A stretch of 64,000 bases of DNA from Desulfolucanica intricata (GCF_001592105.1 NZ_BCWE01000009.1:86261-150260); one strand, 5' to 3'; positions 18,596 to 26,788 are shown, counted from the first letter of the stretch. Numbers and translations are program-made. Notes: generated from the sequence alone by a model not told the origin.

Positions 18596-18628
18596 AACCA
18601 CCCGGACATTTTTCACTTCCGGGTGGTT
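18596..18628 (-). terminator. Rho-independent terminator after the HepT-like gene
   Basis: A stem of 11 bp (AACCACCCGGA pairing with TCCGGGTGGTT) is followed on the minus strand by a TTTTTATT run. It ends transcription of the HepT-like gene before the fla operon leader. Confidence 0.85.
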
Positions 18629-18633
18629 AGTAG

Positions 18634-19008
18634 TTAATCGAAAAATTCATCCAAGTCTCCACCGGTTATAATATCAATATTACCATAATTATACACCAAT
18701 AGATTTTGAAATTTGGCCATCTTTGCCATCCTCCCGGCCAAACCCTTGTCAATTAAGCCTTCTTCATTAAGAATTTTATAGCAATCACCATAGCTCACCG
18801 GAGCTCTTTTAGCCACACGTGCCGCTAAATGATTACAAATATTTTGCGCGGCTTCAATGCCTATTAAAAGCTGGTATTTAGCAGCAGAAACCACTGTTTC
18901 ATCTGCCAGAAACTTATCCCGGGGCATTGAACCATATTTATCAAGCATTTTTCTGGAATGAGCAATGTCCGCAGACTTTTGCTGCAGCATATCAATATTT
19001 AGATTCAT
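18634..19008 (-). CDS. HepT-like (DUF86) protein, orphan, catalytic motif altered
   Basis: An all-helical protein of about 124 residues matching the HepT/DUF86 fold: L-I-G-I-E-A-A-Q-N-I-C-N-H, then L-A-G-R-M-A-K-M-A-K-F-Q-N-L-L-V-Y-N-Y near the C-terminus. Active HepT toxins have R-x4-H-x-Y at this point; here it reads Q-N-L-L-V-Y-N-Y, so the Arg and His are replaced. No MntA nucleotidyltransferase gene is adjacent; the upstream neighbour is an Rpn-type pseudogene. The start is ATG 19008, seven bases after GGAGG. Function unknown; it may be an inactive relic or a helical protein-binding unit. Confidence 0.75.
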   Translation of the reverse strand: MNLNIDMLQQKSADIAHSRKMLDKYGSMPRDKFLADETVVSAAKYQLLIGIEAAQNICNHLAARVAKRAPVSYGDCYKILNEEGLIDKGLAGRMAKMAKFQNLLVYNYGNIDIITGGDLDEFFD

Positions 19009-19072
19009 CTCCATGCCTCCATTATAGGTAAAAACAGTAAAACATTATTCTTGAGCATGTCAGAATTAAGAT

Positions 19073-19443
19073 CTAATTGTGTAGTTCCTGTTTAATTACA
19101 GTTTGTGCTTCTTCCAGATTTGTAGCGGTGTAAATATCATTCATCATTTTATCCAGAATTCCTAATTTTCCGATTTGCCGTACTTGTTTCTGCAGCTTCT
19201 TGGAAGCTTCCCCGAATCTTACCTCCAGGTATTTGCAGATGGCATCACGAGCCATTTCCACTTTACCTTCTGCTCTACCTTCTTCTCTGCCCTCTGCTTT
19301 AGCACCTGCAATAGCGGAGATTTCATCACGCAGGGCCTTTTCACGCAATTCGTACATCCCAGCGCTTCTTTACCTTCCTCCGATCCTAGAATCCTCTTAA
19401 AGGCATAATCGTTTAGCCTGTTGATATTTTTAATCTCTGCCAT
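19073..19443 (-). pseudogene. Rpn/PD-(D/E)XK family transposase-nuclease, deleted and frameshifted
   Basis: The N-terminal 27 codons (M-A-E-I-K-N-I-N-R-L-N-D-Y-A-F-K-R-I-L) match the start of Rpn-type recombination nucleases. The frame then ends soon after. In another frame, 19073-19357 encodes the typical C-terminal tail: E-G-R-E-E-G-R-A-E-G-K repeats and a helical end. The whole catalytic middle (about 200 residues) is missing, and the frame changes near 19353. It is a dead remnant. Confidence 0.8.
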
Positions 19444-19674
19444 AACCTCACCTACACAGTGTTTTCTTTAGTAACATTATATCAAATAGAATAAAACCCC
19501 AAATAATTTCACAAAATGTTACCATGTTTTAGTACTGATTTCAACGGCTGAATACCCAAAAGATCAAGCATTTATTTTATTCGGAAGGAAACTGTTTTGC
19601 TAAATGCAACGTACTCCATAACACTGCTTATGTGTTGTTAGATAATTCACTATGTAATTTTTTCATTCCTCCCC

Positions 19675-19701
19675 TAAAGACTGGACAATTGTTACCGATA
19701 A
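19675..19701 (+). promoter_or_regulatory. Sigma-D (sigma-28) promoter of flagellin
   Basis: TAAA at 19675-19678, a 15-base spacer, then ACCGATAA at 19694-19701. This fits the consensus TAAA-N15-GCCGATAA in all but one base of the -10. The predicted leader is about 80 bases. Confidence 0.88.
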
Positions 19702-19747
19702 TATCAATAGCAAGCGAAAGCTTCCCATAACGGCCGTATGGGTTAAA

Positions 19748-19759
19748 GGCAAGGATGCC
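19748..19759 (+). promoter_or_regulatory. Predicted CsrA-binding hairpin in the flagellin leader
   Basis: GGCA-AGGA-TGCC forms a perfect four-base-pair stem presenting AGGA in the loop, the classic CsrA target. A second GGA-rich site, AAGGAGGAATGGA, overlaps the ribosome site at 19773-19785. The two-site layout is like that of Bacillus hag. csrA and fliW lie at 30.8-31.6 kb. Confidence 0.65.
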
Positions 19760-19788
19760 AATTCAAAAAATCAAGGAGGAATGGAAAT

Positions 19789-21051
19789 ATGAGGATTAAC
19801 CACAATATTGCAGCGCTTAACACATATCGTCAGTTGACTATGGGTACTAATGCTGCTCAGAAAAACATGTCAAAACTGTCATCAGGTATGCGTATCAATA
19901 ACGCTGCAGATGATGCTGCAGGGCTTGCTATTTCAGAAAAGATGCGTAACCAGATAAGAGGACTGGAGCAGGCACAGAGAAATGCACAAGATGCTATTTC
20001 ACTTATCCAAACGGCAGAGGGTTCCTTGAGTGAGATTCATAGTATTTTAGGTCGTATGAAAGAGCTTGCAACCCAAGCATCCAACGACACTTACTCTGCT
20101 CAAGACCGTGTGAATATGCAAGATGAAATGACCCAGCTAACCACTGAGATTGACCGTATTCGTAACACTACTGATTTTAACACTAAGAACCTGTTAGACG
20201 GTTCTATGGGTAAAGCGGTAAGTACAGCAGTGGCAAATATTTCGGGTAATACTTCACTTAGAACAACAAACGCTAGTACTGCTATAACTACCGGCACAGC
20301 TTTAACAGATTTGCTTGACAGTGATGGTAACTCTTTAGGTATAACAGCTGAAGATACAGTAACCATTTCTTATGTAATAGATGGAACAACAAAAGAATAT
20401 ACTTTTACCGTAGGTAATAATACTATTGCTACGTTAGAAACTACAGATGGAACTACTGCTAATACTGACTTAACTGTTGATATGAATGCCACGGACACAA
20501 CCCAGTTAGAAGTAAAAGCCGCAACAGAAGGTTTTGCTGGGGCTATAAATGGTTTTACTGTAACGGTAAAGGATTCAGATGGTAATATCAAAACCGCTGC
20601 TACAAATGCACTATCTGCTTTTACAGAAACAACAGCAGCAGCTGATGTTAGAGCTGATGGTAGAGCATCCTTCCAAGTTGGTCATATGACCGGTCAGAAC
20701 ATACAACTCGATATAAATGATATGGGAGCAGCAGCATTAGGAGTTAAGGATCTGAAGATAACAACTCAAAGCCAAGCCGATATTGCTATAAAGGTTATTG
20801 ATAATGCTAGTGCCAAAGTATCATCTGAACGTTCTAAGTTAGGTGCTTATCAAAACCGTTTAGAGTACACCATTAACAACCTAGGAACCTCTTCTGAAAA
20901 TCTAACTGCTGCTGAATCCCGTATCCGTGACGTGGACATGGCTAAGGAAATGATGGAGTTCACCAAGAACAACATCCTAAACCAAGCTGCCCAAGCCATG
21001 CTTGCACAAGCCAACCAGCAGCCGCAAGCTGTACTTCAGTTACTCCGTTAA
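19789..21051 (+). CDS. fliC: Flagellin
   Basis: A protein of 420 residues. The D0/D1 N-domain (M-R-I-N-H-N-I-A-A-L-N-T, G-M-R-I-N-N-A-A-D-D-A-A-G-L) and the C-domain (R-I-R-D-V-D-M-A-K-E-M, ending Q-A-V-L-Q-L-L-R) are intact. The middle, residues about 145-290, is Thr/Ala/Asp-rich and variable. It is the filament subunit, secreted by the type III system with FliS as chaperone. The ribosome site is AAGGAGG. It has its own sigma-D promoter and terminator. Also called Hag. Confidence 0.97.
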   Translation: MRINHNIAALNTYRQLTMGTNAAQKNMSKLSSGMRINNAADDAAGLAISEKMRNQIRGLEQAQRNAQDAISLIQTAEGSLSEIHSILGRMKELATQASNDTYSAQDRVNMQDEMTQLTTEIDRIRNTTDFNTKNLLDGSMGKAVSTAVANISGNTSLRTTNASTAITTGTALTDLLDSDGNSLGITAEDTVTISYVIDGTTKEYTFTVGNNTIATLETTDGTTANTDLTVDMNATDTTQLEVKAATEGFAGAINGFTVTVKDSDGNIKTAATNALSAFTETTAAADVRADGRASFQVGHMTGQNIQLDINDMGAAALGVKDLKITTQSQADIAIKVIDNASAKVSSERSKLGAYQNRLEYTINNLGTSSENLTAAESRIRDVDMAKEMMEFTKNNILNQAAQAMLAQANQQPQAVLQLLR

Positions 21052-21063
21052 ATTATATAATAC

Positions 21064-21097
21064 TAAAGGGGCCTTAGAATTCCTAGGGCCTCTTTTT
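21064..21097 (+). terminator. Terminator after flagellin
   Basis: An interrupted stem (AGGGGCCTTAG pairing with CTAGGGCCTCT) is followed by TTTTTAT. It lies 13 bases after the flagellin stop and may partly pass transcription into the small genes that follow. Confidence 0.75.
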
Positions 21098-21124
21098 ATA
21101 CCTAGCCAATCAAGGAAGGATAAG

Positions 21125-21493
21125 ATGGAAAAATATATTGACGTTATATTACAGACAATAGAATTATCTGAAACCTGCCTTGAAGGACTTGAACATGTTA
21201 AGGCTAAACTAAATGAAGGACAATTTGAAAATACAACCGTGCTGCTGCATGATGCCCTGTACGCTTATTATCAGATGGGAAAGTCAATTCAGCCTTTTAT
21301 AGCCCAACTCCCACCATATGACATGGAATCTATATCTAATTCACTCCATAATGCTTTTGAGCTGGTAGTATCGGCCTATGAGCGGGGTGAAAGGGCCATT
21401 GCCCTGGAGGTTATACAGTTTAATCTTCTCCCCATCTATAAAGAGTGGCATACTGAAATAAATCGCTACCTTAAGCCATATCTGGTATGCTAA
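21125..21493 (+). CDS. Flagellin-linked hypothetical protein, helical
   Basis: A protein of about 122 residues that I do not recognise. It is predicted to be mainly helical, acidic in the first half (residues 1-40), with A-Y-Y-Q-M-G-K and K-E-W-H-T-E-I-N-R-Y. ATG 21125 follows AAGGAAGG by five bases. The open frame upstream runs through the flagellin terminator and is not used. The gene sits 74 bases after fliC and overlaps the next small gene, so it likely belongs to a flagellin-linked set. Confidence 0.65.
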   Translation: MEKYIDVILQTIELSETCLEGLEHVKAKLNEGQFENTTVLLHDALYAYYQMGKSIQPFIAQLPPYDMESISNSLHNAFELVVSAYERGERAIALEVIQFNLLPIYKEWHTEINRYLKPYLVC

Positions 21494-21774
21494 ACTTAAT
21501 GGCAGAAGCTAAAGGGCGGCAAGGTGGTGGAATCATAAATAGAGCTAATGAGGAATATCTATGGCAGAAGCTGGAATGGGCAAAGGAAAGAATTTCAGCC
21601 CTGGAAAAAATAGAAGCCAAGCTATATGAGAAGAAGATATTAGCGGTATACGCTAAAGATAATCACCTAAGTAACGTAGAAAAGCAGGAAATAAATACTA
21701 AGATAAATAAATTAAGAGAAGAAGTTACGGATATGGATGATAAGAGTAGGACGTTTTGGATGGATTGTCATTAA
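21487..21774 (+). CDS. Flagellin-linked coiled-coil hypothetical protein
   Basis: A protein of 95 residues, charged and helical throughout, with a coiled coil at about residues 25-85 (K-L-E-W-A-K-E-R-I-S, then K-I-N-K-L-R-E-E-V). No family recognised. The start ATG overlaps the previous stop by seven bases (translational coupling); an ATG four codons later is the alternative. No clear ribosome site is visible. It could be a small chaperone by size and context, but this is only inference. Confidence 0.5.
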   Translation: MLNLMAEAKGRQGGGIINRANEEYLWQKLEWAKERISALEKIEAKLYEKKILAVYAKDNHLSNVEKQEINTKINKLREEVTDMDDKSRTFWMDCH

Positions 21775-21828
21775 ATCTCCCCTCCTCAATATCAAGTACA
21801 TAAAACCGGCAAGGAAAGGGGTGATGAA

Positions 21829-22032
21829 ATGGACATCGCGGCATTATCTATATTAAAAAGTATGGCACAGGTAAAGCAGGATGCTGGTGTTGCCGTTATG
21901 AAGAAGGCTATGGACACTGCTGAACAGAACGGTAACTTTATCAATCGGATGCTTGATAACATACCGTCAGGGAAGAACCCGGGCCCGGCTAATTTACCCC
22001 ATATGGGTAGTAACCTTGATGTTTATGCTTAA
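21829..22032 (+). CDS. YjfB-family putative motility protein
   Basis: A 67-residue protein starting M-D-I-A-A-L-S, with V-A-V-M-K-K-A-M-D-T-A and the ending H-M-G-S-N-L-D-V. This is the pattern of the YjfB family of small proteins often coded near flagellar genes in Firmicutes. The function is unknown. An AAGGAAAGGGG ribosome site precedes ATG. A terminator follows. Confidence 0.8.
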   Translation: MDIAALSILKSMAQVKQDAGVAVMKKAMDTAEQNGNFINRMLDNIPSGKNPGPANLPHMGSNLDVYA

Positions 22033-22053
22033 TTTCAGACCAGCACCATCAAT

Positions 22054-22077
22054 AGCCCCACCGTCTTGGGTGGGGCT
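22054..22077. terminator. Bidirectional terminator between YjfB and a minus-strand small ORF
   Basis: AGCCCCACC pairs with GGTGGGGCT across a short loop. Downstream of it, on the plus strand, is TTAATTATT. It can serve both the YjfB gene and the convergent small ORF. Confidence 0.65.
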
Positions 22078-22080
22078 TAA

Positions 22081-22224
22081 TTATTGGGTAAATACTGCTA
22101 TTAAAGCAGGTGTGTCAGTTGGCAATTCACTCAGTTTAGATTCTTCAGCAACCTTCCACAAATTCCTGTCCTCACTGTAAATAGCTAGCCGATTGTTGCC
22201 AAAATTCCAATAGTCAAATTTCAT
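22081..22224 (-). CDS. Small ORF, 47 residues, unknown
   Basis: A 47-codon frame on the minus strand, ATG at 22224, four bases behind the strong ribosome site GGGAGGAG. The product starts M-K-F-D-Y-W-N-F-G-N-N-R and ends A-V-F-T-Q. It is soluble, with no signal or membrane segment. It ends just before a terminator. No family recognised. The strong ribosome site is the main support. Confidence 0.5.
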   Translation of the reverse strand: MKFDYWNFGNNRLAIYSEDRNLWKVAEESKLSELPTDTPALIAVFTQ

Positions 22225-22248
22225 AAAACTCCTCCCTTAATTAGTGAT

Positions 22249-22271
22249 AAAAAAGCTGCCCTTATAGCAGC
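22249..22271 (-). terminator. Hairpin with T-run upstream of the 47-residue ORF
   Basis: GCTGC pairs with GCAGC, and six T residues follow on the minus strand. It lies just before the ribosome site of the small ORF, so it may be a terminator of an upstream transcript or an attenuator. Confidence 0.5.
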
Positions 22272-22428
22272 CAAAATTAACTAATTTCAAAGTAAATTGC
22301 TATAAAATAAACACCGGAAAAGAAAGAAAGTGACACCGTCAGTTTTAGCGTTAGCTCAGTAATACTGGGCCCGCATCGATACGTCAGTCAGTCAATCCTT
22401 CTTCTCATTGGCTCATTGACTTTGGGTA

Positions 22429-22460
22429 AAATAAAATACCCCCCGGATTAACTCCGGAGG
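22429..22460 (-). terminator. Strong GC hairpin with T-rich tail, minus strand
   Basis: CCTCCGGA pairs with TCCGGGGGG, then TATTTTATTTT follows on the minus strand. No gene that it would terminate is evident to the right, other than possible non-coding RNA. Confidence 0.5.
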
Positions 22461-22727
22461 TTACCTGATGTTGAATATTTTAAATGGACTTCATTTGAAG
22501 ATGTCACTCTTTAGATTTGGTAATAGTTAACCTTAAATTATCTTGTTTGCTATTTAAGGTCATATCATATTAACTCAGATTTAAATAGCCTAGATTTATT
22601 AATTGTTGCTGGCTTCCTACTGTTCATTAACCACGGTGTTATATATCCCAATATCTAGCAATTATAAAGCACAGGCCTATCCAGTAAAGTACTTCACGAT
22701 TTTAGTTAATTTTTCTATTTATTTATA

Positions 22728-22755
22728 TAAAGATTATTTAGGTTTATACCGATAA
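22728..22755 (+). promoter_or_regulatory. Sigma-D-type promoter of the SLH protein gene
   Basis: TAAA at 22728-22731, a 16-base spacer, then ACCGATAA at 22748-22755. The -10 is identical to that of the flagellin promoter. It lies about 95 bases before the start codon. Confidence 0.72.
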
Positions 22756-22850
22756 CCTTTATATAGTAAATATTTTGTATACATAGGGGGTGTTGTGAGA
22801 ATTTTTTAAAATATTTATAACTAACTATTTCAAGGAGAGAGTGAATAAAA

Positions 22851-24359
22851 GTGATTAAAAATAGTAGATTATTATACTTAACCTTAATTATTATGCTGAG
22901 TTTAGTTACCTTTACCGGTATTGCCCTGGCTGCTGATGATGAAAATGAGATTTCATTAGATGTGGAAATGTTTATTTATAATCCTGACGCTGAAGGCGAT
23001 AAGGTGAAACTTGATCCTGTAACTGATGCTGAAACGGGTGATACCGTGTATTATTCTTACAGCAATCTTATTTTTTTATATATTGACCATGATGGGGATG
23101 AAGTAACAGTAAATAAAAGAGTTATCCCCGATGGTGGGAATGAAACGAGTGTCATTTTATCAAAAATTGGCGAAAATACTATAACAATTAAAGTTGATAC
23201 TGAGGATGGGGTATCTGTAACAAAGAATCTAAAAGTATATTATTACAATAATGCTACACCAGCAAATAACACTTCATTTTTTCTTAAGATGCCGTCTTCA
23301 GGAACAATAACTAATGTTTTTGATGGAAGTATTAAACTTTATTTTCCTAAAAATACTTATGTTATGGACAAATACGGGCCAGCGGCCTCACAATACATAA
23401 TGATGATTGCAAAAAAGGATCCCTCTGATGGGCTAGAAAATGGTGATACATATAAATCTCCCAATGCTTTAGCGTTTGAGGTATGGCCGGTTACAATTGA
23501 TGAAGAAGGTTTTAAGGTAAACTATGAATACGAATTATCTTCTGAAGGAACTATTACTTTAACCTACGATAACAATCAGGTTCTCCGCCCGGAGATTTTA
23601 ACTGTTTATTATTATAAAGGTGAGTGGGAAAATATCGGTGGTAAAGTTGACACTAGAAAATATACTATCTCGGCTCCGTTTAAAGGTTTTGGTGAATACA
23701 TCGTTGCGCAGCGGTCAAATAATTTCAGTGAATTTGATAAAAAAGGAGAAGAAAATTTTACTGTAAGCTGGGCTAAACTTTACATAGATGTTCTTTATGC
23801 AAAGGGTATTATAGAGCCTAAAATAAATGCCGATAAAGGGAGTTTTGGTCTAGTTAATAATAATAATGGCGAACAAACTCCTGCTACGCGCCTTGAATTT
23901 TCGAAAGCTATAGTAAAAGGTCTGGGGCTTAATATAGAAACAGATGAAGAACGACCGAAAGGTCTAGATGGTTATGCAAAAGGCGACGGAAATAGTTTTA
24001 CAGATGACGAGAAAAAGATAATGAATACCGCGTTTATTAACGGTATTTTGCAGGGAACAGTTGAAGATGGTAAAAGATATTTTGATGGAAACGGATTTCT
24101 TACAAGGGCACAGGCTGCGGTTGTTCTGGCTAGGGTCTTAGAATTAAAACTGGAAATGGATGAAGAAAAGGTTAGAAGCCAGTTACAAAGAACTTTCGGT
24201 GATAATACTAATATAGAAGCATGGGCTGCACCTGCCGCCTTAGCTGTTAGTAAAGCGAAAATATTTACGGATAAAAATTTTAGGCCCGGTGAAGAGTTAA
24301 CATATGCAGAAATGTCAAAAATAGTCTATATTATGTTGCAAAGAGCAGGAAAACTATAG
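22851..24359 (+). CDS. Secreted SLH-domain (S-layer homology) protein
   Basis: A protein of 502 residues with a signal peptide (cleavage near T-G-I-A-L-A-A). The middle, about 30-300, is a beta-rich region of unknown family. The C-terminal 200 residues hold three SLH repeats: W-A-K-L-Y-I-D-V-L-Y-A-K-G, then F-L-T-R-A-Q-A-A-V-V-L-A-R, then L-T-Y-A-E-M-S-K-I. SLH repeats anchor proteins to cell-wall pyruvylated polymers. The start is GTG behind AAGGAGAG. The sigma-D-type promoter suggests expression with late flagellar genes. Confidence 0.88.
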   Translation: MIKNSRLLYLTLIIMLSLVTFTGIALAADDENEISLDVEMFIYNPDAEGDKVKLDPVTDAETGDTVYYSYSNLIFLYIDHDGDEVTVNKRVIPDGGNETSVILSKIGENTITIKVDTEDGVSVTKNLKVYYYNNATPANNTSFFLKMPSSGTITNVFDGSIKLYFPKNTYVMDKYGPAASQYIMMIAKKDPSDGLENGDTYKSPNALAFEVWPVTIDEEGFKVNYEYELSSEGTITLTYDNNQVLRPEILTVYYYKGEWENIGGKVDTRKYTISAPFKGFGEYIVAQRSNNFSEFDKKGEENFTVSWAKLYIDVLYAKGIIEPKINADKGSFGLVNNNNGEQTPATRLEFSKAIVKGLGLNIETDEERPKGLDGYAKGDGNSFTDDEKKIMNTAFINGILQGTVEDGKRYFDGNGFLTRAQAAVVLARVLELKLEMDEEKVRSQLQRTFGDNTNIEAWAAPAALAVSKAKIFTDKNFRPGEELTYAEMSKIVYIMLQRAGKL

Positions 24360-24367
24360 ACCTAAAT

Positions 24368-24396
24368 GAAGTGCCTTTAGAGGCACTTCATTTTTA
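24368..24396 (+). terminator. Terminator after the SLH protein gene
   Basis: GAAGTGCCT-TTAG-AGGCACTTC is a perfect nine-base-pair hairpin, followed by ATTTTTA. Confidence 0.88.
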
Positions 24397-24546
24397 TGTG
24401 CACCCGGCATGGGCATTATCTATATTCCCGGCTCTTACCCATCAAAGGAATAGGGCAATGCTGAAGAGCAACCTGAGCGTTTAATGGGGTTATAGGCAGG
24501 CAGTGGGCCCGCCTATAAAATATAGAGGAAGTGGGGGTATAGCAAT

Positions 24547-26586
24547 TTAATTATGAAGAGTCAGATCGGATGCCGCTCTTACAAAATGTTCACACTCCAA
24601 GATGGATTGATGCTGTAGGTTAGAAAGGGCCTCCAAACTTCGGACTATTTTAGCTCCTGCCGGCAAAGCACCCAACGCGACTTCCTCCCACGGCGTGTTA
24701 AGAACAGGTTCCAAAACGGCTATGGCACCCCGGTCGTTGTGTGTCCGGATAAGCCTGCCGCACCCCTGTTTTAATCTTAGACCCATTTCAGGATAATCCA
24801 CCGCAGTCACCGGATCCAGCCCTTGTTTTTGCACCTCGCGTCTCCTTGCTTCGATTAGCGGGTCCTGCGGCGGAAATGGCAGCTGCCAGATTACCAGCAG
24901 GGTCAGTGCTTCACCGGGTACGTCGATTCCCTCCCAAAACCCGGATCCAACAAGTACCGACGAAACTTCTTCCCGAAATCTTCGGACCAGGTATCCCCGA
25001 TCCGCATGATCTTCCCAAAGAAATTCATAGGGCAGCCGGTAGTCTTTAAGTCCTGTACGAATTTTTTGCACATCGGACAAAGCATTGGTCAGCACCAGCG
25101 CTCGTCCTTTGAAAAGCCTCAATAGAGAAACCAGCCGGCTCAATGCCCTGGGAAACCGGTTTTCCCGGCTGCCGCCGGGTAGTCGCTGCGGCAAATAAAC
25201 TAAGACCTGCTTCTCATATTCAAAAGAACTGTCAACTGAGGAGCTTGAGAACTCCTTCAAACCCAGGGTGCGCGCAAAGTAACTGAAATCTCCTCCGGTG
25301 CTCAAGGTTGCTGAAGAAAACACTACAGGGATTTTCCCGGTAAATAAGTGCTTATTCAACATCCCACTGAGATCCCGGGGGACCACCCAAAAACTTTGGT
25401 CTATCCGGTCGGCCCAGACAATAACATCCTTACCCTTATTCCGGCAAAAGCGTTTTAGAGCCACCGATGCCCGTTCCACTCTGGCTTCGTATGCTTGCAG
25501 CTGCGTAAAGGAAAGGGACTGGATGTGCAGCTCTTGTTCGTTCTGAAGTTCAAAGTGCAGGGTGTCGAGAGCACGCCGCAGGGTATCTGCTGCTTTAAGC
25601 AGATCATCATTTATCCGCACTGTCAGCCTGTTTGTTCGCTCATCCTGAGCTGCTGAATGATTCAATAGCTTAAAAAACCGTGAGGTGGCTGCATCCATTG
25701 CCAGGGCAGCGGAAATCAGTGACGTTCTGGCTCCCTGGAGCCGCTCGATAGAGGAGATTATACCGTCAATATCCTCCTTAACCACCTGCCGGCCCGCCCT
25801 TTGCGCTGCCGGAAGCAGGACTTTATGCCCTTCATCAAAGATAACCGCCGAGTAATCAGGCAGGAGGGGCCGTTTACCGTCAGCTATCCGCTCATTCCGC
25901 GTCCACAGGTCATCAAAGAAGATGTCATGGTCGCAAACGATCAGATCCAGTGCCGCCCGGTAATGCTCCCTCGCTTTAACCTGCTTACAAAACCCCCGCG
26001 CCGGGCAGGTCTCGCAGGGCATGGCCTCATCCCAGGCTAACTGTTTCCACACCCGGTCCGGTACGCCGGGTATTTCGGAGCGTTCACCCCGGTTTGTCTC
26101 CCCTGCCCAGTGCAGTACACCGGTAAGTGTGGGATCCGGCTGTTCATAAAACGAGTTCTCAAATCGTTTAACTTTCACGTCGCAAATATACTGACGTGAA
26201 TTCTTGGCCATGCGAACGTCAATGTCCAGACCCAACAGGCTCGAAAGCTTTTCAATATCTCCTTGGGGGCCGGCTAACTGTTCCTGAAGGGCTGTGGAAG
26301 CACAGCTGATAATTACAGGCTTTCCCTTGAAGCGGGCATAAGCAACCGCGGTTAGCAAATAAGCAAAAGTTTTACCGGTACCCAATCCTGCTTCGGCAAA
26401 ATGCACCATTCCTTTGCACACAGCTTCGGCAAGCCGAAACGCCGTATAGATTTGTTCCTCACGTATTTCATAGCCATACTCCGGCAGTATATCATAAAAC
26501 AATTGCCCGATCCATTCAGTAAGTTTTGCCGAAAAATCGTGTTTATTTCGGTATGTGAAGGGTACTTTAGACATTAAAGCACACAT
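24547..26586 (-). CDS. DinG/YpvA-type ATP-dependent DNA helicase with Fe-S cluster
   Basis: A superfamily 2 XPD-like helicase of 679 residues. Walker A A-E-A-G-L-G-T-G-K-T is at 64-73. Cys135, Cys191, Cys194 and Cys200 are positioned as the Fe-S cluster ligands. The DEAH box is D-E-G-H at 251-254. The C-terminal motif VI is G-C-G-R-L-I-R-T. DinG proteins unwind damaged or R-loop DNA. No exonuclease domain is fused, unlike Bacillus DinG, so it is closer to YoaA/YpvA. Its GC content appears higher than the adjacent genes. ATG follows GCGGGGA. Confidence 0.9.
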   Translation of the reverse strand: MCALMSKVPFTYRNKHDFSAKLTEWIGQLFYDILPEYGYEIREEQIYTAFRLAEAVCKGMVHFAEAGLGTGKTFAYLLTAVAYARFKGKPVIISCASTALQEQLAGPQGDIEKLSSLLGLDIDVRMAKNSRQYICDVKVKRFENSFYEQPDPTLTGVLHWAGETNRGERSEIPGVPDRVWKQLAWDEAMPCETCPARGFCKQVKAREHYRAALDLIVCDHDIFFDDLWTRNERIADGKRPLLPDYSAVIFDEGHKVLLPAAQRAGRQVVKEDIDGIISSIERLQGARTSLISAALAMDAATSRFFKLLNHSAAQDERTNRLTVRINDDLLKAADTLRRALDTLHFELQNEQELHIQSLSFTQLQAYEARVERASVALKRFCRNKGKDVIVWADRIDQSFWVVPRDLSGMLNKHLFTGKIPVVFSSATLSTGGDFSYFARTLGLKEFSSSSVDSSFEYEKQVLVYLPQRLPGGSRENRFPRALSRLVSLLRLFKGRALVLTNALSDVQKIRTGLKDYRLPYEFLWEDHADRGYLVRRFREEVSSVLVGSGFWEGIDVPGEALTLLVIWQLPFPPQDPLIEARRREVQKQGLDPVTAVDYPEMGLRLKQGCGRLIRTHNDRGAIAVLEPVLNTPWEEVALGALPAGAKIVRSLEALSNLQHQSILECEHFVRAASDLTLHN

Positions 26587-26788
26587 GTTGATCCCCGCTT
26601 TCCTTGCATCTTTTAAATGTCCCAGGTTTTATTTTTTCCCGGTATTTAACATAACTTTCATAGTGATAAATCCATAATTTTTTAATTAATCTGCTTAAAA
26701 ATCAATACTTTAAGAAGGTTTTGAAAAAAAATTATACCGTGCATAAAATTTTACTTTCCAGTCAAAATATTGGTAGGAGGTGTTATCT

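Larger units (their letters stand above)
19444..19788 (+). other. Intergenic region before flagellin: sigma-D promoter and structured leader
   Basis: This 345-base gap has no coding sequence that I can support. Its right half holds the flagellin promoter, an inverted repeat CCCATA/TATGGG at 19724-19742, a CsrA-type hairpin and the ribosome site. The left half is AT-rich with no recognised element. Confidence 0.6.
22225..22727. other. Non-coding gap with two minus-strand terminator-like hairpins
   Basis: About 500 bases without a convincing gene. Two hairpins with T-runs on the minus strand lie at 22249-22271 and 22429-22460. The direct repeat GTCAGTCAGTCA is near 22383. A 20-codon plus-strand frame at 22468-22530 is too short to claim. 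Confidence 0.4.

Noticed and set aside
22468..22530. 20-codon plus-strand ORF with a GGAGG upstream
   Set aside because: The GGAGG is part of a terminator-type hairpin, and the product is too short to support.
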